Positions 1 through 12,106 of a stretch of DNA of 64,000 nucleotides are shown one piece after another. Within the stretch, counting starts at the first letter, position 1. Each line of letters starts with the position of its first letter. Source of the DNA: Bisporella sp. PMI_857 (taxonomy: Eukaryota > Ascomycota > Leotiomycetes > Helotiales > Helotiaceae). Below the pieces are notes generated by a model. It saw nothing but the letters and a program-made list of their open reading frames with translations. It made no database searches and was not told where the DNA came from. The stretch spans positions 1,488,001 through 1,552,000 of the forward strand of contig JAJSPD010000001.1 in assembly GCA_021307315.1 (NCBI GenBank). Reading direction: 5' to 3'. Both the position numbers and the translations under genes were made by a program.

Positions 1-267
1 CTTAGGCTTCCTCTTACAGTTGAATTTTTGGCTTCAAATGCATATCCAGAAAAGCTTCAGTTTGATGCTTCTAATGAAGAGACGTAAAACAAGTCACAAT
101 CTTTAACGAGTGTCCCTATAATTTGGGCCAAAGAGAAGTTTTTGCCAGTATCCCAGCTCAATGATTCTGGAAACCCCCTAACCATGATACAACGCCATCA
201 TGGAGTCATGGGATCAGCTAGGGTCGTGAATTTCCACCTTTGGCACGAATGGGCCGTCTAGCCTTAA

Positions 268-2280
268 ATGGGACGCACTTGCACAATTATTCCTAACGAA
301 TCTCCTAGCAGCGAATATGCAGCGAATATTAAGCCTTATAAGAGTGACCGCAAAAGTTTGTATCCCGAGATGTATTTTTCACAACGCATACAAGCCAAAC
401 TCTCCAACGTGAGAGAAGGTAGTTACAAACTGAAATTTGAAATCGTGTATGAGATGCGAAATCTTGACGACAAATCCATGGAAGAGCTTTGCCAATACCC
501 AAAGATGCGAGGGCAGTTGCTCCAGAATGGCTACATTGAGTTGGTCTCCTGTCCATTAGTCCGCTGTAAGTTCGCCGCCAAGAACCAGCACGTCTTTCTA
601 TATGAATGGCTCAATTTGTTTATCACGATTAGAGTTCCAAGTTAAAGGTGGTAACTGGCCGGGTTAACCTAGATCCACTACCTAATGAATATCTATCCGT
701 TGCAAAGACTTGGTTGGAGGACTGTCAGAGTCATGAGACATGTCTGCCCCAACTGATGTACAGTTATCAACTCGAGTTATCGAAATTCCAGATGATCAAT
801 ATCAGAACCCTTACCTTTTAGTCACAGCAAGAGTCAGTGGCAGATATGTTGCTTCAAGCCATTGTAAGTATCAATTTCCCGGAGCTAAGGAGCTCTCCTG
901 ATATTCTCTGCTCTCAAGATATGCATGTACTCGCCACATACTTATGGGCATTTTACTTCTAAAATAGCAGTATAGTCCAAAAAACTTCCCAACCAGTAAA
1001 CTAACTCCAAGATTTTGATATATAGATTAAAGCCTGTCGGTAACCTTGACTACCATGTCAGCTTCGTTCAATGCATATGAAAACGAAATACCCCTCAATG
1101 ACCTGCCGAAACATTCCGCGATGCAATCACGGTCACTCGCAAGTTAGGTTCCAAGTACTTATGGATTGATAGTCTGTATCATTCAAGGCTCTGAAGAAGA
1201 CTGGGCTAATAAATGTGCCAAATGGCTGGTACATATGCTAATACTAGTTTAGTAGTTGCAGCAGCTGCTGCATCTAATAGCAGCTACCGGTTTCTCGCTT
1301 GCAGAAAAGTTTTGCAAAGTCCAGAAATTGGAAACCCCAAGTTCCTTCTTCGTGAATATATTACTTCGGCACAGGAGCACCCTACTCTGGCGCTATCCTC
1401 CTGTGCCTGGGCTTACCAAGAAATCCTTCTAGTTCCCCAACTCATCTACTATACAAATAGTCAGATGATATGGGAATGCCGTCAAGGTACTCAAGACGAA
1501 GGACTGGATGCTTTGTTGTCTTCTAACAGCGGCATATCCAAGAACTTCCTTCGAACCACAGATTGTCCTCAAACATCGCTATCAAACACAGTCGAAAAAC
1601 CTATACCCCATGTGAAGTTAATATGTGATAGACTAAACGTTTGGTGTTGGTTGTGCAGAAGACTACAGGCTTAATTTTGGTCAAAACATAGCGCAAGAGA
1701 AGAACTGCACAATCACCCATTTTCTAAGTACAAAACATACCGAGCACTATCTTGGTCGTGGGCTTCACACGATGGGCCAGTAGCCTTTCACGCAGAAAAT
1801 TTTCAGCCTGATAGGATGACCTTGTCCACAGATACAGCATTTGATGAAAGAAATGACCCTTGGGAGAAGGACTTTGGCGCAAAACTAATAGGTCATCGCA
1901 TGAATCTGGCAACCTCCGATCCGTTTGGGAAAGTCCTCCCAGGTTCCTATATTGAGCTTAGAACTCTCTGTCGCAGAGCAGGTCCTCCTACTCCTAAACT
2001 ACTATGCATGGGCCCTTATTTCCACATTTATACTAAGGAGTGATCATGAGAGGGGCATTCGGGAGAGGTAGGAGTGGGAGCATTTCGGTTGTTGTCGATG
2101 TTGAGTAGGTCTGGAACGGGAATCTACAAGTACAATGCGCTGATCTTAAATAATTTAGGATGCGATCAATGGGAGAGGGTCGGCTGTTGTGTTTTAGAGG
2201 AAGATATTGGTTGGGGATACAGGACAGTAAAGCTTGTGTTGGGAAGTGAGAGATGTCTATTTTTTGGGAGGTAAGAGTCT
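268..2280 (+). pseudogene. Decayed HET-domain (heterokaryon incompatibility) gene
   Basis: HET-domain proteins trigger cell death in non-self recognition in filamentous fungi. No long frame survives here, but the family's landmarks occur in order in all three plus frames. They are LPNEYLSVAKTWLEDCQSH near 680-735; a TRVIEIPD stretch followed by SGRYVASSHC near 765-870 (the usual LPTRVIDV...YVALSHCWG block); FRDAITVTRKLGSKYLWIDSL then EEDWANKCAKMAGTYANTS near 1095-1255; AWAYQEILLVPQ...MIWECR near 1405-1485; and ALSWSWASHDGPV near 1745-1785. Frameshifts and stops separate every block, so it is a pseudogene. The first ~370 bases hold a 125-codon open stretch that may be the N-terminus but has no recognisable motif. 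The 3' limit is approximate. Confidence 0.8.
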
Positions 2281-2284
2281 TATC

Positions 2285-3251
2285 CCAAAGTCAAACATAT
2301 AATGGTTCTTGTCGAAAGCTAGGAAGTATAGTCGTATATCCTTGGCTCGACACATTTCCGTGCTGGCTAGAAGGACAGACAAATCAACAGAGAATGGCCA
2401 GTCATCACACATTCTTCATCACCAAGAGTATCCCTGCGAAGAACGAAGGACGAACGCCACGGCTCAAGGACCTTTTGGAGACGTCGAGGGTTTTGAAACG
2501 TTTGCTCTCTTGAAAGCTGCAAGGGCTTGGGGCCCTTCTAGGGGTTGGGAGGAAGGAAGGAAGATGAGTGGTAAGGTGGTGCTGTTTTCAAGTAAGACAG
2601 AATCTAAATATTTGCTGACCGCCTCAGCTTCCGCTGTGTTTATGGTGATTAAAAATTCATCATGATCCATGAAATATCCATGAAATATCTGTAGTTGTCC
2701 TTCGAATTGTGGGGTCTATGTGTTGAATTGAAGTAGCCTCTCTTAAGGTGGTATAGTCAACAGTGCGGTAGATGTGTTTTGCTAAGTGGTAAGTAAGTGT
2801 ATTGTCTCCTCAACTACTCGGAAATGCTTAGATACGTAACGGCGAAGTAAACTATCTGGTAATATCCTGGCTCTTAGATCTTATCTCATTAGAAGCGCTG
2901 GAATAGCGAGAAGTAGTTTAATTCTGCAAGTAAGGCAGAATGTTTCATTCCGCCATAATCTTATTCAGATATCCTGCTTGGTACGATAAGAGACCTAACC
3001 TGCGTCCTATCACCGACAAAGGATAACCCAAAACAAGATGCCTTACCAGTCATGCACCTCTTCGCCTTTGTATCACACCCTTTCTCTTTTAGAGCACATA
3101 GAAGCACCTATCCTGCGCCAATTCTAAACCTTCTAGAACTCCATGCCTTCCTCTCCCTAGACTAAGCTAGGGGCCATACCGAGCCTTCCCGCTTCAAAAA
3201 GAAATATGCTCCACGCCGGAGGGTAATTTTGAATTCCCGCAATAAGTGGTT
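2285..3251. other. Intergenic, no gene recognised
   Basis: Overlapping short open stretches of up to 118 codons occur at 2250-2670 on both strands. None has a recognisable domain or a coherent splice pattern, and they may be the tail of the decayed HET region. Confidence 0.5.
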
Positions 3252-3821
3252 TCAAGGTTTCTGCTCCTCTTTAACTTTAGGTTCTCCTTCGGCATCGAAT
3301 CCCAAAGCGTCCAATTCCCGTATCAGTTCGTTGATTTTAATAACCTTTGCGAACTGTTCTGGCAGCAGCGCGGCCCCACCCTCTTTCTTCTCTTTCAATT
3401 CCTTCGCCTGTTTGAGCTTCTTCTTCAAATTCCTTGCCTTCTTCTCCCTCTCTACTTCCGGATCAACCTCTTCTGCCTTCTCCTCCTTCACCTCCACCTG
3501 CTTCTTATCACCTCCTTCCTCACTAGCCTTAGCTTTCTTACGCGCCTCCCTCCTCTTTGCATTCTTATTGTTCGCTGCGGCGTCGTCCTTTGTATCCTTG
3601 AGACCCTCCGCACCGGGGATGCCCCCGGCCTCTTTCCGCGTTTTCCAGTTGTCTGCTATGCGATTCTTGTAGACTTCCACATCTTCGGGTGGTTTATAGC
3701 CGGGTCGAATCTTTATTTCTTTGCGCTTCGTGCCATCCGCACGGACGGAGGAAGGGATGTGTCGTTCGCCGGAGTTGGTTTCTATAATGCCTGACTTGGA
3801 CGGCGTTGGTACAGAAGGCAT
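3252..3821 (-). CDS. PYM: Partner of Y14 and Mago (PYM), exon-junction-complex disassembly factor
   Basis: This is a 189-residue, single-exon protein. The PYM/WIBG N-terminal domain that binds the Mago-Y14 dimer is clear at residues 18-51: SGERHIPSSVRADGTKRKEI followed by RPGYKPPEDVEVYKNR. In the family it removes exon-junction complexes from translated mRNA in the cytoplasm. Residues 85-160 are charged, lysine/glutamate-rich and probably coiled-coil. The C-terminal KINELIRELDALGFD is the short conserved helix of the family. Length is normal for fungal PYM. It is divergent from QCR9, with 318 bp between start codons. Start at ATG 3819-3821. Confidence 0.92.
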   Translation of the reverse strand: MPSVPTPSKSGIIETNSGERHIPSSVRADGTKRKEIKIRPGYKPPEDVEVYKNRIADNWKTRKEAGGIPGAEGLKDTKDDAAANNKNAKRREARKKAKASEEGGDKKQVEVKEEKAEEVDPEVEREKKARNLKKKLKQAKELKEKKEGGAALLPEQFAKVIKINELIRELDALGFDAEGEPKVKEEQKP

Positions 3822-4139
3822 TTTGTGTGGTACGGATGAAACTGTTGTGAATAAGGTCCCTCTGCAGGTACCTCCGTGATAGGTGATATTTATGTTCTAA
3901 TCTGCCAGTACTAAAACGCAGTGCGGAATTTCTATTCACAGATGTGCAGCAAGTGGCTGACTGGAATTTAATCGTAGTATTCGAACGACGAGGCTGAAGT
4001 GGGACGATATGGGGCTTTCTCTATACCACGTGACCAAGCCAAAACACATTTCGAAGCTTCCCGGCTCGACCCTATAGTACACGACTTTCACGCCTTTAGA
4101 TATTTCATCTCTCTCGCACGCAGCTTCGGCACCTTCAAA

Positions 4140-4625
4140 ATGGTATGTTCTCTCTTTGATATTAGAGTGTAGAATTGTGAGGGACTCCAATTGACTCAAT
4201 GACAGGTTTCCGCGTCTCCTTTTTACAAGTGAGTTCCGCCCTCATTTCACACAGGCTGAATGTACAAGATACCAAGGAAACGAGATATTGCGCACGAGAC
4301 AGACTATAGACTAATGAATTTGGAACAGTTTCTTGGTTCGAAGGAACTACGTTTTCCTTGGTGTTGTGTTCGCTGGTGCTTTCGGGTTCGAGATGTGCGT
4401 TTTCACTCAATTAACGGTATGGGACAGTATTGGAACACAGCTGACGATAGATCCAGGGCATTTGACAGAGCCTCTGATAAGGTTTGGGATAGCATCAACA
4501 AGGGCGTAAGTAGAGCGATCAGGAATTGATTCGGATATAAGGATGTTTGGACTAATGCTGGGCAGCGACAATGGAAGGATATCCGGGCAAAATATGTTGA
4601 GAGTAGTGGTGATGATGACGAGTAG
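4140..4625 (+). CDS. QCR9: Cytochrome bc1 complex subunit 9 (QCR9), five exons
   Basis: Subunit 9 of ubiquinol-cytochrome c reductase (complex III, inner mitochondrial membrane). Spliced CDS: 4140-4142, 4206-4228, 4329-4394, 4457-4505, 4566-4625, giving 66 residues, the usual size. The product reads MVSASPFYNFLVRRNYVFLG, then a hydrophobic segment with VVFAGAFGFEM, then ASDKVWDSINKGRQWKDIRA and an acidic end. VRRN, GAFGFE and W..IN.G..WKDI are hallmarks of the UCR_9 family. All introns are GT-AG (GTATGT, GTGAGT, GTGCGT, GTAAGT). The first coding exon is the ATG alone. No single exon exceeds 66 nt, so a simple ORF scan misses the gene. Divergent from PYM. Confidence 0.93.
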
Positions 4626-5018
4626 GAGCTTGAGATATTGGGAGGAGGAGAGAACGGGGAGGATCATATTGTGTCTTGATAGGACGGGCAGTAGACATGG
4701 GATTTCAAAGAATTGCCTTCGATGTACAAAAATCCAACCACAATTTCCAAATTTGACCCTTGTAGACATTGGCAATCTTGGGGATTTTATAAGCTATTAA
4801 AGACTTATGAGTATTCCTGAATTAGAAATGTTGTTGTTTCTAGTATAAATGAACTGGTGGCCAGTCACTGACCCAGGCAATTACAAAACAACTACCTCAT
4901 ATTTTTCTGACTCAACAACAATTATAACCGCCAACACTCTGCTATCCCAACCAGCACTTTTTAAGAAGCGAAAAGTAAAAGACAAGCTACTTATCACTAC
5001 TACGACTAAGCTTTGGTC

Positions 5019-5051
5019 ATGTTAAGGTGCTCAGGCTCAACTATAACCTGA
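5019..5051 (+). promoter_or_regulatory. Possible upstream ORF in UBR1 leader
   Basis: An ATG at 5019 opens a 10-codon frame ending in TGA at 5049-5051, 143 bp before the UBR1 start. If the leader includes it, it would act as a translational uORF. Transcription start is unknown. Confidence 0.3.
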
Positions 5052-5194
5052 CACCAACTCGAGGCTGTACTTGCGATAAGATACAAGAATCAACCTATAT
5101 TTCAGTCAAAAAGACTCTTTCCCCTTTCCAACACGACCATCGACCGCTCTTTCGCACTGGCAAGGCCAGTTCTCGCCGCAGATTAGACCTCGAG

Positions 5195-8100
5195 ATGGAC
5201 ATAACGCCACAAGAGCAGCAGCTCTGCGACTGCCTCAAAACACTACCCCGCATTCACAAGAACAGGTACACTACGAGCGCTGAGAATGCGCTTTTGCAAT
5301 CGCTGTTCTGGTCTCTGGCAGGTGGGAAGAATGAGTACATGAGGCTGTTCTTCCCGGATGGTACCAGACCACCACCGAACGCTACATGGAAGCTCAGACA
5401 AGCACAAGGCGGGGCGGATGGGGATGAATTCACAGAAGCAGCAAGAGGAAAGGCGTGCGGCCACATATTCAAGGCAGGAGAAGCTACATATAGATGCAAA
5501 ACGTGCAGTCAGGATGATACTTGTGTGCTTTGTAGCCGTTGCTACGATTCCTCGGATCATACTGGCCATATGGTATATGTTAGTGTCTCCATGGGCAATA
5601 GCGGATGTTGCGACTGCGGAGATCCGGAAGCATGGAGACTTCCTGTCCACTGTTCGATACATACAGCGCATACTGGAAGCTCTGGAGGATTGGACAAAGG
5701 AAAGGCGACAGCACTGCCAGATGAATTGGTCGAAAGCATACGTATGACTATTGGCAGAGTCTTTGACTACATATGCGATGTAATATCATGCTCACCAGAG
5801 CAACTACGACTGCCCAAAACTCGAGATTCGATTCTGCGGGACGAGAAAATGTCACGCTTGACGTCTCAATACTATATGGGTGATATCGCGGAGGACCCTT
5901 GCGAATTTGCCTTGCTACTATGGAACGATGAAAAGCATACAGTCAATGAGGTTCGAGATCAGGTGGCAAAAGCTTGTAGAGTTACAATGGCCGAAGGATT
6001 AGGAAGAGCTCATGAGACGGACGACATCGGCCGAAGTATACTTAAGTACAGCTTTGATGTGGATGATCTACTTAATGTTTCGAAGATTATTGAGCAAATT
6101 AAGGTCACAGTCACAATCCGCTCAGCTCGGGATACTTTCAGAGAGCAAATGTGCGGTACCATCATTGAGTGGCTGAGTGATATTGCTGGCTGTAGTGTCG
6201 GATCTGATCATAATATTCTACGGCAAATAGTATGTGAAGAGATGCTGAAAGCCTGGAGCACGGGAAGCGAGGCTAGCAATAAGGAAGTGGGAATGAAGGG
6301 CATCGATGATCACGAGTGGGACGAGTCTCATTTCCATTCTCATAGACAAATCTTCATTACACAGAACGCTGAAACAATTAGAGCAACTCTGGCTGCTGCT
6401 GCCTTGCGCGAGCCTCTAAGCAGCGATGATGAGGAGGATGGCGATATCGAGGCTGAAATTGAGCTCATGGAGGATGATATGATGGAAGATGACATGTCTG
6501 ATGAAGGAGAAGGAGAAGGTGAGGAGGATAATAATGCTCAGAATTTTCCAATCACGCAGCAAATAGAAGCATTACTTCCGGGAGAATTGACCGATACCGA
6601 TGGAGATGTGGATATGATTGGAAACGATGATGAGGATACAGCTATGGAGGTACAAGAAGCTACCATGGCAGGATACCCCCCGCCTCCTCCTCCTCCACCA
6701 CCACCAGCACCTCCGCAAAGAACTATTCGAGATCGTGATATCACCCCTTCTGATTCGGATACTGCGGAAATACAACCCTTGATTTCAGACCGCTTATACG
6801 CGAAGGCCAATATCGAAATACCAAAAACTCCTAGAAATCGAGTGCCGGACAATACACATCAGAAGCCACCACGGTATTGGCTGGAAGTTCCCAATTCATT
6901 TAGAGAACGAGACTCGATCCCACCGTACGAGGATCTATGGCAACGACTGCGTCTTGACTGGATGATATTATTCGATCTACGTATGTGGAAGAAAGTACGA
7001 ATTGACCTTCGAGATCTTTATATCTCCACCGTTGTAACCATTCCACAATTCAAGAGAATTCTAGGTTTGCGTTTTGCTGGCTTATACACCACTCTTGCAC
7101 AATTATATCTCATCGCAGATCGAGAGCCAGACCATTCTATCATTAATATCTCGTTGCAAATGCTCACTACCCCATCTATCACTGCAGAGATTGTAGAGCG
7201 CGGCAACTTTTTGACAAATCTGATGGCTATTCTTTACACCTTCCTGACAACTCGACAAGTTGGTCACCCACACGAAATTATGCCGAATGCTGTATTGGCT
7301 TTCGATACTGGCTCTGTTACAAATCGTAGGATGTATCACTTCTTCATGGATCTTAGGTATCTGTTCAGCTCTGAGCATGTCCAGCAGAAGCTACGGTCGG
7401 ATGATAGATATATTCTTCAGTTTTTAGACCTTGTGAAGCTCCACCAAGGCATCTGTCCAAATATCAGAGCAGTTGGAGAGCATGTCGAATACGAAACAGA
7501 TGCTTGGATCAGTGCATCCTTAATCACTCGAGAGATTAATCGACTGTGCAGACAATTCTCTGAATCATTCAAATGGAACCCAGGCGAGGACCCTGCCCAT
7601 ATATTCAAGGCCATCCGATATGCCGCGAAAGCTGTCATTCTGCACTCTCTGGGAACTGAGAGAAAGCGGTTTACGCAAGCAGAAATCAAGGATGAGGTCA
7701 AGTTCAAGAAAGTGGGCGATTATGAATTTGATACTACCGATGTGTCCAATAGTGTTCTCCAGCATTCAGTAGTCAAGTTTGTGGTGGAGTCCCAGTCGAT
7801 CAGTTTCCATCATGCCCTACACTATACACTATCTTGGTTGATTGAGTGTGGGAAGGGCATGCCGCGAGAACAATTAATTCAACTCTTGTCCTTCACCACC
7901 GCCGACTTGGAGCAAAAGCCAAAAGCTATGGGCCAAAGAACTTTGCCCATCGCTAATTATACATCAGAAGCTCATTTGATGGCAGCTTTTGATTACCCGC
8001 TGCGTGTGTGTGCTTGGTTAGCTCAGATGAAAGCTAGCATGTGGGTCCGAAACGGTATGAGTCTTCGCCATCAACAAGGCACATACCGTGGTGTTAGCCA

Positions 8101-11100
8101 ACGAGATGTATCGCATCATCGCGATATCTTTCTCCTACAAACTGCCATGGTTGTCTGCCCACCGGCTCGTGTTCTCGTCTCTGCTATCGACCGATACGGT
8201 CTAGAGCACTGGATGAAGGGCATCTATGAGCACAAACCAGAGGGACTCGACGATGGACAAGTCCTCGATGTGGCCGAGGACTTTATCCATCTTCTGATAG
8301 TATTGATCAGTGATAGAACATCCCTGATATCAACAACAGATGAGGCCGCATCACACGTACTGGCGCTTCGCCGTGACATCACTCATGTTCTCTGCTTCAA
8401 GCCGCTCTCATTCTCAGAGATCTGTGGTAAGCTTCCTGAGAAATCCCAAGACCAAGAAGAATGTCAAGACATCCTTGACGAAATGACCACGTTTAAGCCT
8501 CCCGAGGGATTATCCGACGTAGGAACATTCGAGTTAAAGGATCAATATCTCGAAGATGTCGACCCCTATATTGCTCATTACAATAAGAACCAGCGGGAAG
8601 AATCAGAAAACGCGTACAAAAATTGGATGGCAAAGAAAACTGGCCGAGCTGTGTCCGAGATCGTCTTCGAGCCAAAACTCCGCAATATTGAATCAGGGGT
8701 CTTTTCAGATCTCTCTGCCTTCACTCGAACTGGGATATTTGCTCAAATAATCTACTATGCTCTTCTTTACCCTCTGAAAGCGGAGGATCTTACACCAACG
8801 GTGCCACTCACCCGAGTAGAAACCTTTTTGCAAGTGGTACTACATCTCGTCCTCCTTGCGATAGTCGAGGATAAGACGGAAGAGGACGAGATGTCAGAGG
8901 AGTCCTTGCAGTCTTTCGTGTATATTGCTCTCACAAAAGCTGCTCGGACACCTTCAAGTACTAGCAAAGATCGTCCCTCGAGAACAATAGTTGCGGTGCT
9001 AGAGATGTTGTCTCAAAAGGAAGCCTACAAAGCATGCCACCCTAAAATTACACTGGTCTTGAAACGAATGAAACAAAAGCGCCCCCATGAATTCGATGGT
9101 GCATTTTTACGTTTGGGTGTTCCGGTTGATAGGATCTCTACCTCATCACCGGCAATAAACAGCAGTGCCCAGGAGCGAGAAAAGAAGAAACAAGCTGCAT
9201 TAGAGCGACAAGCCAGAGTTATGGCGCAGATGAAGCAGCAGCAAAAGAACTTCTTAGATAATCAGACCAATGTTGATTGGGGCGAGGAAGAATTGAGTGA
9301 TGATAACCTGGAGGAAGAAATCGATCCCAAGACGTACATTGAGTATCCCATAGGCAATTGCATCCTATGCCAAGAGGATACTAAGGATGGTGGCCTCTAT
9401 GGCACATTTGCCACCATGACCAATAGCAATATACTACGGCAAACGGACTTCACAGACCATGAATTCCTAGCCGAAGTTGCAAATTCTCCTGAAAGCCTTG
9501 ACTTCGCAGCTGACGGCATCAGACCTTATGGGGTGGCTGGAGAAAACAGAGAAAAGGTTCATAAGGTCACCGCAAGCGGTGTTGAGATTGTAACCGAGAG
9601 GCAGTTCATTGGCAAGGGGTTTCCATCAAATGCAACCCGCCGTGGTCCAGTTTCGGTTGGATGTGGACACATCATGCACTACCGCTGCTTTGAGCAATAT
9701 TGCGAGGCTTCGAATCGGCGGCACCAGCATCAAATCGCTAGACATCATCCGGAACAACTTGAATACCACGAATTCGTTTGTCCTCTTTGCAAAGCACTTG
9801 GTAATGCCTTCTTGCCAATCATATGGGCTCCAAAACAAGAAGTATACCCGGGACCTTTACAGCCTGCCACCGACTTCAACACGTGGCTGAACTCTGTAAC
9901 GACAACTTTCAACGAGGGGCATGACCCGAGCTTTGATCCACTAAACGGTGCAGGCAAGCGTATTACCAAGATGTTCTACGATAATGTGCGAGAGGCGATT
10001 GCTGCGCCATTCGCCGCGAAGTCTTCGGAGCTCTTAATGGATGCATGGGATCCGGTCTCACCTCCACCTCAACTGCCCCCTCTTAACCTCATCCCAACCA
10101 GTAATCCACAAGCAAGACTAGCCCAGATAATGCCAGAAATCAACGCGTCGATTTGGGCGGACGGCAGCCCCGGGTCAGCGGCTATGGAAAATGATACATC
10201 AAGTCAGGTCTCTCCTATGAAGGAATTAGTCGATGTCTATCGTAGATTACGGGATACCATGATTAAAAATGACCTTCCAACGAGACATAAAGACCGCATC
10301 ATTATCAATGATCGTAATGACCTTCATGGCAGTGATACTTTATCGCAGTCTCTGGGCTACTCTATAGCAGCTGCAGAGATCCAACAACGCGGGGTTGCTG
10401 CAATAATGGGAGGGAACCTGCTGGATGTCATACCCCAACAAACAATCAAGCACCTCCGTGTTCTGTCAGAGACTGTAGCGTCTTACGTATCTGTTGGAGG
10501 TATAAGATTCTCGGGAGACAATATAGTATCAAAAGAGCTACAGCAAGACTACCAACGCCAACGCCACCAACTATTTGGAATTCCATATGTTCAGAATCTC
10601 AACTCTGGCCCGGGACTTGGTATTGAGCGCTTAGACTCTAGATCCCTTTGGGAAGAAGACATCTTTATTCTTTTATCTGAGTGCTCATTTGGCCTGGCAC
10701 AGATCGATGGCATTGACATTATGCATCTAGTCCGGATATGCTATCTCGCGGAGATCGTCAAAGTCATACTATTAATTCAAAGGAACATGCATCGCACGAT
10801 GTGGGCACCTCTTCTCCGTGAGAAATCATCGCCATTCTCAAACCTTTGCCGTGGCATCGATGATGCGAATGGCTATGAATATACAGATTCCTTTCCACAT
10901 ATCGACTTAGCGGGCTGTCAAGCCTTGGCTAGAAAGTATGCTTTAGTTTTCCTTCGAAAAGTTGCTATCCTACTTCATGTACGCTATGGAGTAGCTTTGC
11001 AGAACCGATTCTCATCAAATCCTGATGCACCTGAATTAGAACGCTTATCAGAACTCCTACGTCTGCCATCGTTTGACGAAATATGCGAAAGCGGAGCAAC

Positions 11101-11754
11101 TCTAATGAGCCTTGGCGGTCAGTACGAATTAGTTGTGAACTGGGTCACGCACTTTTACTTGGAAGCCGGTACAGCTGGTGCCAGCCCCTTATCTCTTGCG
11201 CACCCGACCATTTTCGAATTAATCGGACTGCCTAAGAATTATGACACTTTGATGGAGGAAACAATGAAACGACGCTGCCCAACTACTGGGAAGGATATCT
11301 CGGATCCTATGTTATGCCTGTTCTGTGGAGAAATATTTTGTGGGCAAAGCATCTGTTGCTTGAAAGAAGGTCCTCCACGAAGTAACGGCAGACGACCTCA
11401 AGAGATAGGTGGTGGGCAGCAGCACATGTTAAAGTCAGTCTCTTTTACACACTTTTTACCAAGCAGATGAAACTAAAAATCTATAGGTGCCAAGGAAACA
11501 TAGGACTGTTCATCAACATCCGTAAATGTTGTATCTTCTATCTGTACAAACAATCTGGTTCCTGGATGGTAGCCCCATATATTGACAAATACGGCGAGGT
11601 AGATCCTGGTTTGCGACATTCTAGACAGCTTTTCCTCAATCAAAAGAGATACGACGCTCTTCTCCGCACGGTATGGCTTAGTCATGGTGTGCCAAGTGTA
11701 ATATCGAGGAAGCTAGAGATGGATATAAATAATGGAGGGTGGGAGACGATTTGA
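5195..11754 (+). CDS. UBR1: N-recognin E3 ubiquitin ligase UBR1 (N-degron pathway)
   Basis: UBR1 binds destabilising N-terminal residues and ubiquitinates the protein for proteasomal decay. Exons 5195-11433 and 11487-11754 give 2168 residues, normal for fungal UBR1. A UBR box with its Cys/His zinc ligands is at residues 86-156 (CGHIFKAGEATYRCKTC ... CCDCGD). A ClpS-like type-2 site follows near 233-330 (CEFALLLWNDEKHTVNE). Next come an acidic stretch at about 405-490 and a polyproline run near 495-508. A RING-H2 lies at about 1388-1535 (CILCQED ... CGHIMHYRCF ... CPLCKALGN). A Cys-rich C-terminal cap is split by the 53-bp intron (CLFCGEIFCG, then CQGNIGLFINIRKCC). The open frame runs upstream to 5027 only via a GTG codon, so I place the start at ATG 5195. 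Confidence 0.95.
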
Positions 11755-12106
11755 ATTGACTTATGGCATGGCGCTTATGGCATTGGGCTGATGTATAAGA
11801 TTGCATGCTTAGATTAGAACTTGCAATGGATTACTCACACCTAAAATATTTTGATAGTCACCTTTTTAAAAGTATGGGATTCGCCTCACGCGCTGATGGG
11901 AGTATGAACACGAAGTAAATAAGCTCGGCTCGTACAAAGCTCGCTTAGTGTTGAGGAGTTCGCCTAAGGTTGAGGCTTACCATTTTGAGAAGGTCACCCA
12001 TATTGCGGCTTAGCTCCCAATCTTAACTTTCAATATATATCATCACTTGGCTATAGTACTTGTTGTCTCTCTTAATATATTATCGAGAAATTTGAATTGG
12101 TGTTTT
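11755..12106. other. Intergenic, no gene seen
   Basis: This 352-bp A+T-rich spacer lies between the UBR1 stop and the nucleoside hydrolase start, on the same strand. No ORF or repeat of note was seen. Confidence 0.6.

Noticed and set aside
3229..3794. 147- and 182-codon plus-strand ORFs
   Set aside because: Antisense shadows of the PYM gene, rich in Ser/Leu/Phe from its Lys/Glu codons.
5027..5194. 56-residue N-terminal extension of UBR1
   Set aside because: It would start at GTG; the ATG at 5195 begins the conserved part.
6538..6852. Glycine/tryptophan-rich minus-strand ORFs
   Set aside because: Antisense of the UBR1 acidic and polyproline region.
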